In this document: positions 8,062-17,553 of the stretch, in pieces | Position numbering within the stretch: the first letter of the stretch is position 1 | How the letters are laid out: each line of letters starts with the position of its first letter | NCBI GenBank assembly: GCA_903907075.1 | Contig: CAIVMQ010000031.1 | Coordinates: 1 to 64,000 of the forward strand | Reading direction: 5' to 3' | DNA from: an uncultured Bacteroidia bacterium | Lineage (GTDB): Bacteria; Bacteroidota; Bacteroidia; Bacteroidales; Prolixibacteraceae | Length of the DNA stretch: 64,000 bases | The notes under the pieces: generated by a model | Told to the model about the DNA's origin: nothing | Seen by the model: the letters and a program-made list of their open reading frames with translations, nothing else | The model's database searches: none | Made by a program: the position numbers and the translations under genes

Positions 8062-9468
8062 ATGAAACAATTTTTGGATGAGGATTTTTTACTGCACACA
8101 AATACCTCACGCACGCTTTATCATAATTTTGCCGCTTCAATGCCAATATTGGATTATCATTGCCATATCTCACCTCAGGATATTGCTCAGGATAAATCCT
8201 TTACTAACCTCTCTGAGATTTGGCTGCATGGGGATCACTATAAATGGAGAGCCATGCGTGCTAATGGTGTGGACGAAAAATATTGTACCGGCAAGGGGAG
8301 TGATTGGGAGAAATTTCAGAAATGGGCAGAAACAGCTCCTCACACATTGCGTAATCCACTCTATCATTGGACGCATATGGAATTACTTAAACCTTTTGGT
8401 ATTAAATCATTGCTAAATCCCGAAACTGCTCCTCTGATATGGAATACGTGCAATGAATTATTGAAATCCTCTGAATTTTCATGCAGGGGAATAATACGTA
8501 AAGCTAATGTAAAAGTTATTTGTACCACCGATGATCCGATTGATACCCTCGAATACCACAAAGCTATTCAGTCTAGTGGTTTTGAGGTAAAGGTTTTTCC
8601 TGCATGGAGACCAGATAAAGCAATGGCAATTGAAGATCCTACTGTTTTTAATCAATACCTTGAACTGCTGGAGGAGGCTGCAAATTTATCAATTTCTTCT
8701 TATGATAATTTTATGGCTGCATTGGAAAAACGGCATCTGTTTTTTCATGAAAATGGTTGCCGATTATCCGATCATGGCCTAGAGACAATTTATGCCTCGA
8801 GTTATACTTCTGACGAAATTAAACTAATATTTAGTTTAGTTAGAAATGGCGCAATCCCTTCTGCGGATCAGGTTCTGAAATTTAAGTCAGCGATGCTTTA
8901 TGAATTTGCGGTAATGGATCATTCACGCAATTGGACTCAGCAGTTTCATATCGGGGCAATGCGTAATAATAACTCGCGTATGTTTGAACTTCTAGGAGCA
9001 GATAAGGGGTTTGATTCGATTGGAGATTATTCGATTGCCACATCGTTGTCAACGTTTTTAAATCGACTTGAATATGATCAGAAACTTACCCGTACGATAC
9101 TGTATAATCTGAACCCAGGAGATAATGCCATTATGGCAACCATGATAGGTAACTTTCAGGACGGAATAACGCCAGGTAAAATACAGTGGGGTTCCGGATG
9201 GTGGTTTCTTGATCAGAAAGAGGGGATTATTAATCAATTAAATGATCTTTCAAATCATGGACTTTTAAGCCGATTTGTGGGAATGCTTACAGACTCCAGA
9301 AGTTTTCTTTCCTATTCACGTCATGAGTATTTTCGCCGAATTCTATGTAATCTTATTGGGGATGACGTTGAGAAGGGGGAGATTCCAGCTGATATGGAGT
9401 TATTAGGAAAGTTGGTGACAGATATCTCCTATACTAATGCAGCCAGGTATTTTAAGTTTAGCGAATAA
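8062..9468 (+). CDS. uxaC: Uronate isomerase (glucuronate isomerase)
   Basis: 468-residue metal-dependent isomerase of the amidohydrolase superfamily that converts D-glucuronate to D-fructuronate and D-galacturonate to D-tagaturonate. The length matches the family norm of about 470. The metal-binding HxH motif is in DYHCHISP (H33 and H35), and the characteristic C-terminal block MLTDSRSFLSYSRHEYFRR is present. It lies between the uxaE-like gene (51 bp upstream) and the exuT-like transporter gene (76 bp downstream), presumably in one transcript. No truncation or unusual residues were seen. Confidence 0.96.
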   Translation: MKQFLDEDFLLHTNTSRTLYHNFAASMPILDYHCHISPQDIAQDKSFTNLSEIWLHGDHYKWRAMRANGVDEKYCTGKGSDWEKFQKWAETAPHTLRNPLYHWTHMELLKPFGIKSLLNPETAPLIWNTCNELLKSSEFSCRGIIRKANVKVICTTDDPIDTLEYHKAIQSSGFEVKVFPAWRPDKAMAIEDPTVFNQYLELLEEAANLSISSYDNFMAALEKRHLFFHENGCRLSDHGLETIYASSYTSDEIKLIFSLVRNGAIPSADQVLKFKSAMLYEFAVMDHSRNWTQQFHIGAMRNNNSRMFELLGADKGFDSIGDYSIATSLSTFLNRLEYDQKLTRTILYNLNPGDNAIMATMIGNFQDGITPGKIQWGSGWWFLDQKEGIINQLNDLSNHGLLSRFVGMLTDSRSFLSYSRHEYFRRILCNLIGDDVEKGEIPADMELLGKLVTDISYTNAARYFKFSE

Positions 9469-9544
9469 ATAATTTGTATTTTTAAAACTTTAACGTTGAT
9501 TTATAAACTTTGTTAGCTAAACTAACACAAACTAACTGATTCGA

Positions 9545-10876
9545 ATGGTAGAGCTTCAAAAAAACATCGGAAACTACCGATGGACGATCTGTGCACTTGT
9601 CTTTTTTGCAACAACAATTAATTATCTCGACAGGCAGGTTCTAAGTTTACTTAAACCTTTTTTGGAGAGTAATGGATTATTTGGTGATGATCCAATGCGT
9701 TATGAATCAGTGTATGCCAATATTGTAATCTGTTTTCAGATAGCTTATGCTTCTGGGATGTTATTAGTTGGTGGCGTTATTGATCGCTTTGGAACAAAGA
9801 TTGGGTATGCATTTTCGCTTTTCTTTTGGAGTCTTGCAGCAATTGGTCATGCTTTGGCTCGTGGTCCCTTTGGTTTTGGTGTTGCCAGAGCCGCATTAGG
9901 GGTTCCAGAAGCCGGTAATTTTCCAGCTGCGAATAAAACTATAGCGGAATGGTTTCCCAAAAAAGAACGGGCTTTTGCAACTGGAATATATAATTCCGGA
10001 ACTAATATCGGAGCGATTGTCGCTCCTCTGGTGGTTCCATGGATTGCAGTCACCTGGGGATGGCAAATGGCCTTTATTGCTACCGGAGCTATTGGATTAA
10101 TCTGGCTCTTTTTTTGGTGGTACATCTATGATTCTCCTGAACAAAAATTGGCAAAAGGACAATTACACCAAGTGGAATACGATTATATTTTAAGCGATAA
10201 AGATGAAATTACCTCGGCAGAGCGGAATACTCATAAATTAAGCTGGTTTAAATTACTAACCTATCGGCAGACCTGGGCTTTTTTTCTGGGTAAATTACTT
10301 ACCGATCCAATTTGGTGGTTTTTCCTTTTTTGGCTTCCAGCCTTTTTAAAGGAGCAATATGGTCTTAAAGGGACCGAGGTTAGTTTTCCTATAGCCGTTG
10401 TATATATCATGACAACTTTTGGAAGCGTACTCGGAGGATGGTTGCCTAAGTATTTTATTGACAAAGGGATGGATGCGAATAGAGCCCGAAAAAAAGCAAT
10501 GTTTATTTATGCGTTATTTCCATTACTTGTTCTATTTGCACAATATCTGGGAGGTTTTAATATGTGGTTTGCTGTAATTGTGATCGGAATTGCCGCCTCT
10601 GCTCATCAAGCTTGGTCAGCAAATATATTTACTACAGTATCGGATATGTTTCCCAAAAGAGCTATTGCATCAGTCACCGGAATAGGCGGAATGGCAGGGG
10701 CTATAGGGGGCATTATGATTGCAAAATCTGCCGGACTTCTATTTGATCACTACAAGGCAGCTGGCGATATTCGCATCGGTTATGGAATTATGTTTATGAT
10801 CTGCGCCTCTGCATATATAATAGCATGGTCAGTAATGCATCTATTGGTCCCAAAATTTAAGAAACTAGATATTTAA
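9545..10876 (+). CDS. exuT: MFS hexuronate transporter (ExuT-like)
   Basis: 443-residue major facilitator superfamily protein of the anion:cation symporter (ACS) group, predicted to import glucuronate and galacturonate with protons. Hydrophobic segments consistent with 12 membrane spans are visible. NYLDRQ at residues 26-31 and the segment PEAGNFPAANKTIAEWFP are hallmarks of the hexuronate and glucarate transporters of this group. It closes the plus arm after uxaC. The gene ends 18 bp before a convergent gene, with no obvious terminator between them. Hexuronate specificity is inferred from family and neighbours. Confidence 0.88.
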   Translation: MVELQKNIGNYRWTICALVFFATTINYLDRQVLSLLKPFLESNGLFGDDPMRYESVYANIVICFQIAYASGMLLVGGVIDRFGTKIGYAFSLFFWSLAAIGHALARGPFGFGVARAALGVPEAGNFPAANKTIAEWFPKKERAFATGIYNSGTNIGAIVAPLVVPWIAVTWGWQMAFIATGAIGLIWLFFWWYIYDSPEQKLAKGQLHQVEYDYILSDKDEITSAERNTHKLSWFKLLTYRQTWAFFLGKLLTDPIWWFFLFWLPAFLKEQYGLKGTEVSFPIAVVYIMTTFGSVLGGWLPKYFIDKGMDANRARKKAMFIYALFPLLVLFAQYLGGFNMWFAVIVIGIAASAHQAWSANIFTTVSDMFPKRAIASVTGIGGMAGAIGGIMIAKSAGLLFDHYKAAGDIRIGYGIMFMICASAYIIAWSVMHLLVPKFKKLDI

Positions 10877-10894
10877 TTTTGTAAATTAACTTTT

Positions 10895-11428
10895 TTAGAA
10901 AAGTTTTCCAGTCTCTTTTTTTAGTTCATTCAAGGCTAGTGTAATCAGGGATGATTGTTCAGCAATATAATTCTCAATAATTTTATTGCTTAACAATAGG
11001 GCAGGAGCCTGCAAATCAATTTCTTCAGCGGATTTATTGATGATGCTAACCAAATTCTCACGTGTTTTACGGATTATTTCCCAAAGCTGTGGAGTAACAT
11101 AAATTTGCTGGGAAAGGTTATGCTCAAATTCCTGTCGGATATTTGCTAATAACTGATGATGGAAATCTGATGCTTTAAGGTCATGTGGCGGAACTCTAAT
11201 TAGCAGATTTTGAGGAGATATTCGTTCCAACAGCATTGCCAGTCTTTCGTAAGCTTGTAACCTTATGGGTAAAACTTGTTTGGAGTTTGTAACCCGGAAA
11301 TCTAACTCTCGTTGTTTCTCGCTGCTTTCAAGCATATCCCGAAATAGGAAATAAGCCGTCAAAAAAACGATTAAGGCAGGAAGGGTTATTTTAAGTATTT
11401 CCCAGATAGGACTAAGATCATTTCCCAT
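10895..11428 (-). CDS. Conserved hypothetical protein with N-terminal membrane anchor
   Basis: 177 residues. One hydrophobic segment at about residues 11-29 is followed by a charged, mainly helical region with little sequence complexity bias. I recognise it only as a type conserved among Bacteroidota and assign no function. It follows the small membrane-protein gene at 11450-11878 by 21 bp on the same strand, so the two probably form an operon. The predicted topology is a short outside N-terminus with a large cytoplasmic domain, but this is a rough reading. Confidence 0.7.
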   Translation of the reverse strand: MGNDLSPIWEILKITLPALIVFLTAYFLFRDMLESSEKQRELDFRVTNSKQVLPIRLQAYERLAMLLERISPQNLLIRVPPHDLKASDFHHQLLANIRQEFEHNLSQQIYVTPQLWEIIRKTRENLVSIINKSAEEIDLQAPALLLSNKIIENYIAEQSSLITLALNELKKETGKLF

Positions 11429-11449
11429 ATCAATTTTTATTTAAATAGG

Positions 11450-11878
11450 TTATTTTATGAGTTCACTTTTTTTCTCACTACTTTTTAGTTTTCCGGATAG
11501 GGATGCAATCTGTGTATAGAGGAAGAATACCAGTACAAAATAGAGAAGTGTAAGAATTGCTAAAATTGGATATCGCTTAGTTTTATAATGAAATAAAACC
11601 AGTGAAAGCAGCGCTAAAAATCCTCCAGCCGCTAATTGCCAGTTCGTTGAGATAATTAATTTAACTAATTCCTCTGAATCTTGTTTTTCAACTAAACCAA
11701 TAAGATTCTCAAAGAGGTTGAAATAGAGGCCGATAATTCCAGTTATCATAAGTGTAGCCCATCCTAAATAGGTCCAGATCACTTTTTTTTCAACGTATCC
11801 TACCGTGATTATTATAATACCTGCAAAGATTCCCCATTGAGGGAGTACCGTAGGCAGGTATAATTGTGCATAGCTCAT
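11450..11878 (-). CDS. Hypothetical four-span membrane protein
   Basis: About 142 residues with four clear hydrophobic segments and a Lys/Glu-rich C-terminal tail ending in KSSEKKSELIK. The frame is open further upstream to a TTG at 11926, but the ATG at 11878 gives a compact protein starting just before the first membrane span. It shares a short operon with the anchored hypothetical protein downstream. No family-specific motif was recognised and no function is proposed. Confidence 0.68.
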   Translation of the reverse strand: MSYAQLYLPTVLPQWGIFAGIIIITVGYVEKKVIWTYLGWATLMITGIIGLYFNLFENLIGLVEKQDSEELVKLIISTNWQLAAGGFLALLSLVLFHYKTKRYPILAILTLLYFVLVFFLYTQIASLSGKLKSSEKKSELIK

Positions 11879-11987
11879 TTGTATTGTTGAATTATTTGAT
11901 GCAAAATAATGAATTTGTTTTAACAATTATATTAAATGGCTATAAACTTTAATATACTTATTTTTGACCTTAAATAATTTAGTACAG

Positions 11988-12608
11988 ATGGAGAATAGAC
12001 TAAGGCCTAATCCCCTTGCCAAGGGGCTTATTTTTGATATAGATGGAACTATTTGCGATACGATGCCTGTTCATTTTATTGCATGGCGTGAAACTGCAGC
12101 TGAGTACGGCATTGATTTTACACCTGAACTATTTGCTGAGGTAACTGGCATACCATCCTTACAAACTTGTGAGTATCTTAAATCAAAATTTAATGGGGAT
12201 TTTGATCCTCACGAATTTTCAGTTCTCAAAGAGAAACGTTATGAGCAAAATATGTACCAGTCAAAGCCAATTGACGCAGTGGTTGCCATTATCAGAGAAT
12301 TTAAAGGTAAACTTCCAATGGCATGTGGGACCGGAGGATCACAATATCTAGCCTGGAAAACACTTCAGATTGCCGGGGTTGACGATTGCTTCGAGCATGT
12401 TGTTGCTGCAGAGGATGTGGTTAATCACAAGCCATTTCCCGATACTTTCCTTAAAGCGGCCGCTTTAATTGGTGTTGCACCTAGCCATTGCGAGGTTTAT
12501 GAAGATGGTCAACTTGGATTGGAAGCGGCTGAACGTGCAGGGATGATGTCTGTTGATGTTACTCATTATTATGAAGTTACTACAGGTAAGGAGATTGATA
12601 ATAAGTAG
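11988..12608 (+). CDS. HAD-superfamily hydrolase (beta-phosphoglucomutase/YqaB-like)
   Basis: 206-residue haloacid dehalogenase-type phosphohydrolase of subfamily IA. The nucleophile motif is FDIDGT with D17 and D19, the cap domain follows directly (TICDTMPVHF), and the last motif is EDGQLGLEAAERAGM. The overall layout resembles beta-phosphoglucomutase and YqaB-type sugar phosphatases, so a small sugar phosphate is the likely substrate. The frame extends upstream to a TTG at 11964, but the ATG at 11988 is preferred. It stands alone between the divergent hypothetical pair and uvrB. Exact substrate is unknown. Confidence 0.85.
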   Translation: MENRLRPNPLAKGLIFDIDGTICDTMPVHFIAWRETAAEYGIDFTPELFAEVTGIPSLQTCEYLKSKFNGDFDPHEFSVLKEKRYEQNMYQSKPIDAVVAIIREFKGKLPMACGTGGSQYLAWKTLQIAGVDDCFEHVVAAEDVVNHKPFPDTFLKAAALIGVAPSHCEVYEDGQLGLEAAERAGMMSVDVTHYYEVTTGKEIDNK

Positions 12609-12723
12609 CTTATTACGCTATATCTCTTTTCAATTGGCTAATTTTTATTTCTGTTTTCTGGTATGAAATATGAAGCCTTTATTTTAAATAGTCGAATTGT
12701 TATTTGGTATTCGTATAAAACCT

Positions 12724-14751
12724 ATGGATTTTAAAATTGTATCAGATTATCAACCTACAGGTGATCAGCCGGAAGCAATTATTCAGTTAGTAAACGGAGT
12801 AAATAATGATATCCCGTATCAGACTCTTCTGGGAGTGACTGGTTCAGGAAAAACATTTACTATGGCTAACGTTATAGAGAAGGTTCAGAAACCTACTTTG
12901 ATACTAAGTCATAATAAGACATTGGCTGCACAGCTTTATGGGGAGATGAAGCAATTTTTTCCGGATAATGCGGTTGAATATTTTGTCTCTTATTACGATT
13001 ATTATCAGCCAGAGGCCTATTTGCCTGTAACAGATACTTTTATTGAAAAAGATTTATCGATCAATAAGGAGATTGAGAAATTACGTTTAAGTACTACTTC
13101 AGCTTTACTATCAGGCAGAAGAGATGTGATTGTAGTTTCTTCTGTGTCGTGTTTATACGGTATTGGAAATCCGCAGGATTTTCATGCCAATGTCATCGGG
13201 GTAAAAGTGGGGGAGACCATTAGCCGAAATGTTTTTCTGCGAAAGTTGGTGGATGCCATGTATTCTCGAAGTGAAGTGTTATTTCAACGCGGTAATTTCA
13301 GGGTTAAAGGTGATACGGTTGATATTTTTCCTGCTTATGCCGATGATGCCATTCGGATCGTGTTTTTTGATGATGAGATTGAAGAAATCTTTCTATTTAA
13401 TGCGGAGAATGGTTATTCGATAAAACGCCTGGATAATTGTGTCATCTATCCAGCAACCATTTTTGTTACTACCAAAGATAGTGTTCAGCAGGCGATTAAA
13501 AAGATTCAAGATGATCTTGTCGAGCACATTGAATTTTTTAAGAGGTCAGGAAAATTCGCTGAAGCTAAACGTATTGAGGATCGTGTAACTTACGATCTGG
13601 AGATGATTCGGGAATTAGGGTATTGTCCTGGTATAGAAAATTATTCAAGGTATTTTGATAATAGGGCCCCGGGGTCCCGTCCCTTTTGTTTGCTTGACTA
13701 CTTCCCTGAAGATTATCTAATGGTGATCGATGAGAGTCATGTTACTATGCCACAGATTCATGCGATGTATGGCGGGGATAGATCACGAAAGGTTACCTTA
13801 GTGGATTATGGCTTTCGTCTTCCTGCTGCAATAGATAACCGTCCACTTAAATTTGAGGAGTTTGAGGATATTGCCAGACAGATTGTCTTTGTGAGTGCAA
13901 CACCTGCAGATTATGAACTTCAGAAAAGTGAAGGTGTTGTTGTTGAGCAGATTATAAGGCCTACTGGATTATTGGATCCACAGATAGAAATCAGGCCAAG
14001 GATAAATCAGATTGATGACCTGATGGAGGAGATTCATCTGAGAAGTGCTGTAAATGAGCGTGTATTAGTTACCACCCTAACCAAACGTATGGCTGAGGAG
14101 TTGCAAAAATATTTTTATAGGTTGACTATTAAATGTCGATACATCCATTCTGATGTCGATACGATGGAGCGTGTGGAAATAATGGAGCAGTTGCGTAAAG
14201 GGGTATTTGATGTATTGATAGGGATTAATCTTTTGCGCGAAGGTCTCGATCTTCCAGAAGTCTCTTTGGTCGCTATTCTGGATGCCGATAAGGAGGGCTT
14301 TCTCCGTTCTGAACGGTCGTTAACGCAAACGGCAGGAAGAGCAGCGCGAAATTTAAATGGTCGGGTTATTATGTATGCCGATAAAATTACTGATTCTATG
14401 CAACGAACAATTGATTCTGCTAATTACCGCAGAATTAAACAAGATGCTTATAATCAGAAATATGGAATTATACCTACGCAAATAATTAAACCTACACGCG
14501 AGATTATTGGTCTCGAATATCGGGCCGATAAGTCGGTTATGAGCAGAGCCTATATGCAACCTGAAACCCATGATATTGCTGCTGATCCCGTGGTTAAGTA
14601 TATGACCATCGAGGCATTGGAAAAGACAATTTTAATGACACAGAAGGAGATGACTAAAGCTGCCAAGGAACTTGATTTTATTGAGGCTGCCCGTTTACGT
14701 GATGAGATGTATCGACTTAAAGAATTACTCTTACAGCGGAAATCTATGTGA
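12724..14751 (+). CDS. uvrB: Excinuclease ABC subunit B
   Basis: 675-residue helicase-like DNA damage-verification subunit of nucleotide excision repair. Walker A GVTGSGKT is at residues 37-44, the damage-probing beta-hairpin YYDYYQPEAYLP at about 90-101, the DESHVT box lies near residue 338, and a C-terminal UVR domain that contacts UvrC is present. Length is normal for the family. The frame is open to a TTG at 12697, but the ATG at 12724 starts MDFKIVSDYQPTGDQPEAI, as in other UvrB proteins. uvrA and uvrC are not in the window. A bidirectional terminator separates it from the convergent rpoD. Confidence 0.98.
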   Translation: MDFKIVSDYQPTGDQPEAIIQLVNGVNNDIPYQTLLGVTGSGKTFTMANVIEKVQKPTLILSHNKTLAAQLYGEMKQFFPDNAVEYFVSYYDYYQPEAYLPVTDTFIEKDLSINKEIEKLRLSTTSALLSGRRDVIVVSSVSCLYGIGNPQDFHANVIGVKVGETISRNVFLRKLVDAMYSRSEVLFQRGNFRVKGDTVDIFPAYADDAIRIVFFDDEIEEIFLFNAENGYSIKRLDNCVIYPATIFVTTKDSVQQAIKKIQDDLVEHIEFFKRSGKFAEAKRIEDRVTYDLEMIRELGYCPGIENYSRYFDNRAPGSRPFCLLDYFPEDYLMVIDESHVTMPQIHAMYGGDRSRKVTLVDYGFRLPAAIDNRPLKFEEFEDIARQIVFVSATPADYELQKSEGVVVEQIIRPTGLLDPQIEIRPRINQIDDLMEEIHLRSAVNERVLVTTLTKRMAEELQKYFYRLTIKCRYIHSDVDTMERVEIMEQLRKGVFDVLIGINLLREGLDLPEVSLVAILDADKEGFLRSERSLTQTAGRAARNLNGRVIMYADKITDSMQRTIDSANYRRIKQDAYNQKYGIIPTQIIKPTREIIGLEYRADKSVMSRAYMQPETHDIAADPVVKYMTIEALEKTILMTQKEMTKAAKELDFIEAARLRDEMYRLKELLLQRKSM

Positions 14752-14798
14752 TTTTATCTTATGATGTTATATTGTTTTGAATTCCTGAGATCACCTAC

Positions 14799-14835
14799 AA
14801 AAAAAAGAGGCATAATCACTTATGCCTCTTTTTTT
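14799..14835. terminator. Bidirectional Rho-independent terminator between uvrB and rpoD
   Basis: A hairpin with core AGAGGCATAA and TTATGCCTCT separated by the loop TCAC is flanked by an A-tract on the left and a T-tract on the right. It can therefore stop transcription from either side. It lies 48 bp after the uvrB stop and 10 bp after the rpoD stop. Confidence 0.92.
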
Positions 14836-14844
14836 GAAAGGATA

Positions 14845-15705
14845 TTATCCTAAATATGTTTTAAGTAATTTACTTCTTGAGGTATGTCGAAGTCTTCTAA
14901 TTGCTTTTTCTTTTATTTGACGAACACGTTCACGCGTTAATCCAAACCGTTCACCAATCTCTTCCAGTGTCATTTCCTGACAAGCAATTCCAAAGAACAT
15001 CCGTATAATATCTGCTTCACGCTCAGTAAGTGTCGTTAAAGAGCGGTCGATCTCACGGGATAGCGATTCATCGATTAATACCCGATCGGCACTAGGTGAG
15101 TCATTATTTATAAGTACGTCTAACAAGCTATTGTCTTCCCCATCAACAAAAGGGGCATCTACAGAGACATGTCTTCCAGAAACTCTCAATGTATCGGCTA
15201 CTTTATCAGCGGGTAATTCAAGTTGTTCTGCAAGTTCCTCAGGTGAAGGTCTTCTCTCGTGCTCCTGTTCAAATTTAGAGTAAGCCTTGTTGATTTTATT
15301 AAGCGATCCTACCTGATTTAAAGGGAGACGAACGATACGCGATTGTTCAGCCAAAGCTTGAAGGATTGACTGGCGAATCCACCATACTGCGTAAGAGATA
15401 AATTTAAATCCACGTGTTTCATCAAATTTCTCAGCAGCTTTAATGAGACCTAAATTACCCTCGTTGATTAAGTCAGGAAGACTAAGTCCTTGATTTTGAT
15501 ACTGTTTTGCAACAGAAACCACGAATCTCAGATTTGCCCGGGTTAATTTTTCAAGTGCTGCCTGATCACCTTTTTTGATTCGTTGGGCTAATTCAACCTC
15601 TTCTTCGACTGTAATTAGCTCTTCTTTACCGATTTCCTGAAGGTATTTATCAAGCGAGGCACTCTCGCGGTTGGTAATAGATTTTGTTATCTTTAATTGT
15701 CTCAT
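14845..15705 (-). CDS. rpoD: Primary RNA polymerase sigma factor RpoD/SigA
   Basis: 286-residue sigma-70 group 1 factor of the short Bacteroidota type, which lacks the long region 1.1 of proteobacterial RpoD. Region 1.2 ([10 protein letters not shown]) starts at residue 17. Regions 2 to 4 follow in order, including [19 protein letters not shown] and [10 protein letters not shown] of region 2, and the region 4 helix-turn-helix [18 protein letters not shown]. It would recognise the TTTG and TAnnTTTG promoter elements found in this window. Its own promoter of that type is seen directly upstream. The gene is monocistronic, with a terminator 10 bp after the stop. Confidence 0.97.
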   Translation of the reverse strand: MRQLKITKSITNRESASLDKYLQEIGKEELITVEEEVELAQRIKKGDQAALEKLTRANLRFVVSVAKQYQNQGLSLPDLINEGNLGLIKAAEKFDETRGFKFISYAVWWIRQSILQALAEQSRIVRLPLNQVGSLNKINKAYSKFEQEHERRPSPEELAEQLELPADKVADTLRVSGRHVSVDAPFVDGEDNSLLDVLINNDSPSADRVLIDESLSREIDRSLTTLTEREADIIRMFFGIACQEMTLEEIGERFGLTRERVRQIKEKAIRRLRHTSRSKLLKTYLG

Positions 15706-15725
15706 GCTCTCCGATTAAAAGTTTG

Positions 15726-15756
15726 CAAATTTACAAACATTTATGGTTATGTACAA
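15726..15756 (-). promoter_or_regulatory. Bacteroidota-type promoter of rpoD
   Basis: On the minus strand a TAAATTTG box (15733-15726) matches the TAnnTTTG -7 consensus. A TTG (15756-15754) lies 20 bp upstream in the -33 position. The predicted transcript would start near 15720, leaving a leader of only about 15 nt before the rpoD ATG. Confidence 0.65.
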
Positions 15757-15792
15757 TACCAAAACTCAGTATTTGATTTTTAGTATGCTAAG

Positions 15793-17268
15793 TTATTGTT
15801 CCAGCTTAAAAACATAATAGGTCCATTCTCCTCCGGGATAAACTCCTTCAAGTAAAATAGGCTTTTTATTGTTTGATTGTGAAAGGACACGCTTTAGCTC
15901 TTCAACACTTGAGATTGAGGTTTTGTTCATGTCGGTGATGATAAACCCGATTTTAACTCCTGCCTCCTTAAGTTTCCCTTTGGTAATATTCACAACCTGA
16001 ATTCCTTCGTCAATTTTCAGTCGCTCTTTATCCGTATTGCTAATAGGTCCGAATTCAGCCCCCAGAATGGAAAATGTTTCTTTTACAATTGAGGTGTCCC
16101 CTTTGGTATTTCGAAGTATAACATTGAATTGTTTTTGGCTACCATCTCTTTTTACATTAATTAATACCTGGTCTCCAGGGCGGTATTTGGCAATTTGCTC
16201 TTGTAATTGGGCTACTGTATTAACCGTATTTCCATTTACGGATAGGATTACATCACCTGTTTTTATTCCAGCTTGTCGAGCAGCCCCCTCTTCAGTCGTC
16301 TTACCTACAAAGACTCCTTCTATTTTATCAAAATGTTTCTCTTTTGCTAATGAGTCATCGATGTTTTTAATTTCAACACCGAGTAAAGCGCGTTGAACTT
16401 CACCAAATTGTTTTAAATCATCAACGACTTTGCGAGCTATTGACGCCGGTACTGCAAATGAGTATCCAGAATAGGATCCGGTACGGGTAGCAATTGCTGC
16501 ATTAATTCCAACAAGGTCACCAACGGCATTTACAAGGGCCCCACCGCTATTCCCAGGATTAACTGCTGCATCAGTCTGAATAAAAGATTCGAGTGGTAAT
16601 TGGCCGCTAATAATGCCGATACTTCTTGATTTCGCACTTACAATACCTGCAGTTACAGTCGAATTTAGATTGAATGGGTTACCAACGGCTAAAACCCATT
16701 CCCCTAATTTAAGGGTTTCTGAATTTCCCCAGGTAAGATAGCTTATATCACGAGCTTCTATTTTCACTAATGCAATATCGGTGTTGGGATCTCGACCGAT
16801 AACCTTAGCGCTAAATTTTCTATTGTCATTTAGAATTACCTCGATATGATCTGCTTCGTCAATCACATGATTATTGGTCACAATATAACCTTCCGGACTA
16901 ATTATTACTCCAGATCCGGCCCCAACATTATATTCAGGTTCTTGATTATTTCCACGAGGTTGATTATACCCTTTAGGGCCAAAGAAAAAATCCAATAAAG
17001 GATTTTCATTCATTCCATATCCTTGTGCCTTTATTTTAGTTGTTATGTGAACCACCGCATGAACACTTTTTTCTGCCGCCTTGGTCAAATCAGGAAGTTG
17101 AAGTTGCGGTGATTGAGGCTCACTAAAGCTTGTCATTTGAATAGTTGAGCCCCCTTTGAGCAAAACTTGTTGTGGTTCATGAATAAATTTTGAATATAAA
17201 AGGATGGCAATGATGGCTCCGGCAAAAGCAATTGCCAGTGTTTTTGCAATTTTTTTAATGCTTTCCAT
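15793..17268 (-). CDS. htrA: HtrA/Deg-family periplasmic serine protease
   Basis: 491-residue envelope quality-control protease/chaperone. An N-terminal hydrophobic segment (about residues 9-26) targets or anchors it in the periplasm. The trypsin-like domain has the full catalytic triad: H134 in TNNHVID, D164 in TDIALVKI and S241 in GNSGGAL. Two PDZ domains follow, at roughly 290-385 and 400-490. The layout is that of DegP/DegQ. It lies 87 bp upstream of rpoD on the same strand, but the rpoD promoter sits in that gap. Which Deg paralogue it corresponds to cannot be decided. Confidence 0.95.
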   Translation of the reverse strand: MESIKKIAKTLAIAFAGAIIAILLYSKFIHEPQQVLLKGGSTIQMTSFSEPQSPQLQLPDLTKAAEKSVHAVVHITTKIKAQGYGMNENPLLDFFFGPKGYNQPRGNNQEPEYNVGAGSGVIISPEGYIVTNNHVIDEADHIEVILNDNRKFSAKVIGRDPNTDIALVKIEARDISYLTWGNSETLKLGEWVLAVGNPFNLNSTVTAGIVSAKSRSIGIISGQLPLESFIQTDAAVNPGNSGGALVNAVGDLVGINAAIATRTGSYSGYSFAVPASIARKVVDDLKQFGEVQRALLGVEIKNIDDSLAKEKHFDKIEGVFVGKTTEEGAARQAGIKTGDVILSVNGNTVNTVAQLQEQIAKYRPGDQVLINVKRDGSQKQFNVILRNTKGDTSIVKETFSILGAEFGPISNTDKERLKIDEGIQVVNITKGKLKEAGVKIGFIITDMNKTSISSVEELKRVLSQSNNKKPILLEGVYPGGEWTYYVFKLEQ

Positions 17269-17553
17269 AATCTGTTTTTTTTGAATTACGATTGTTTTAT
17301 TGAAAATTTAAGATAGTCAAAATTTTACAATTTATGTGCCAATGTCTCGGAATTTATCCTTGATAACCCTTATAAATGGTCTAATAAAGGGTTTGATTAA
17401 CATACTTTAACTTTATAAAGGATAGATTGACAGATTAACTGTACCTTGAATCTCTATCAATAATTCAAATAAAAAAGTTCATGTCAAAATGACTTTACAT
17501 ACTTTTAAAGTACAGATTCTATAGATTAATGGAGGTATTATTCATTTGTAACG

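Noticed and set aside
9847-10125. 92-codon minus-strand frame inside the transporter gene
   Set aside because: It is antisense to the ExuT-like coding region, which has continuous family resemblance.
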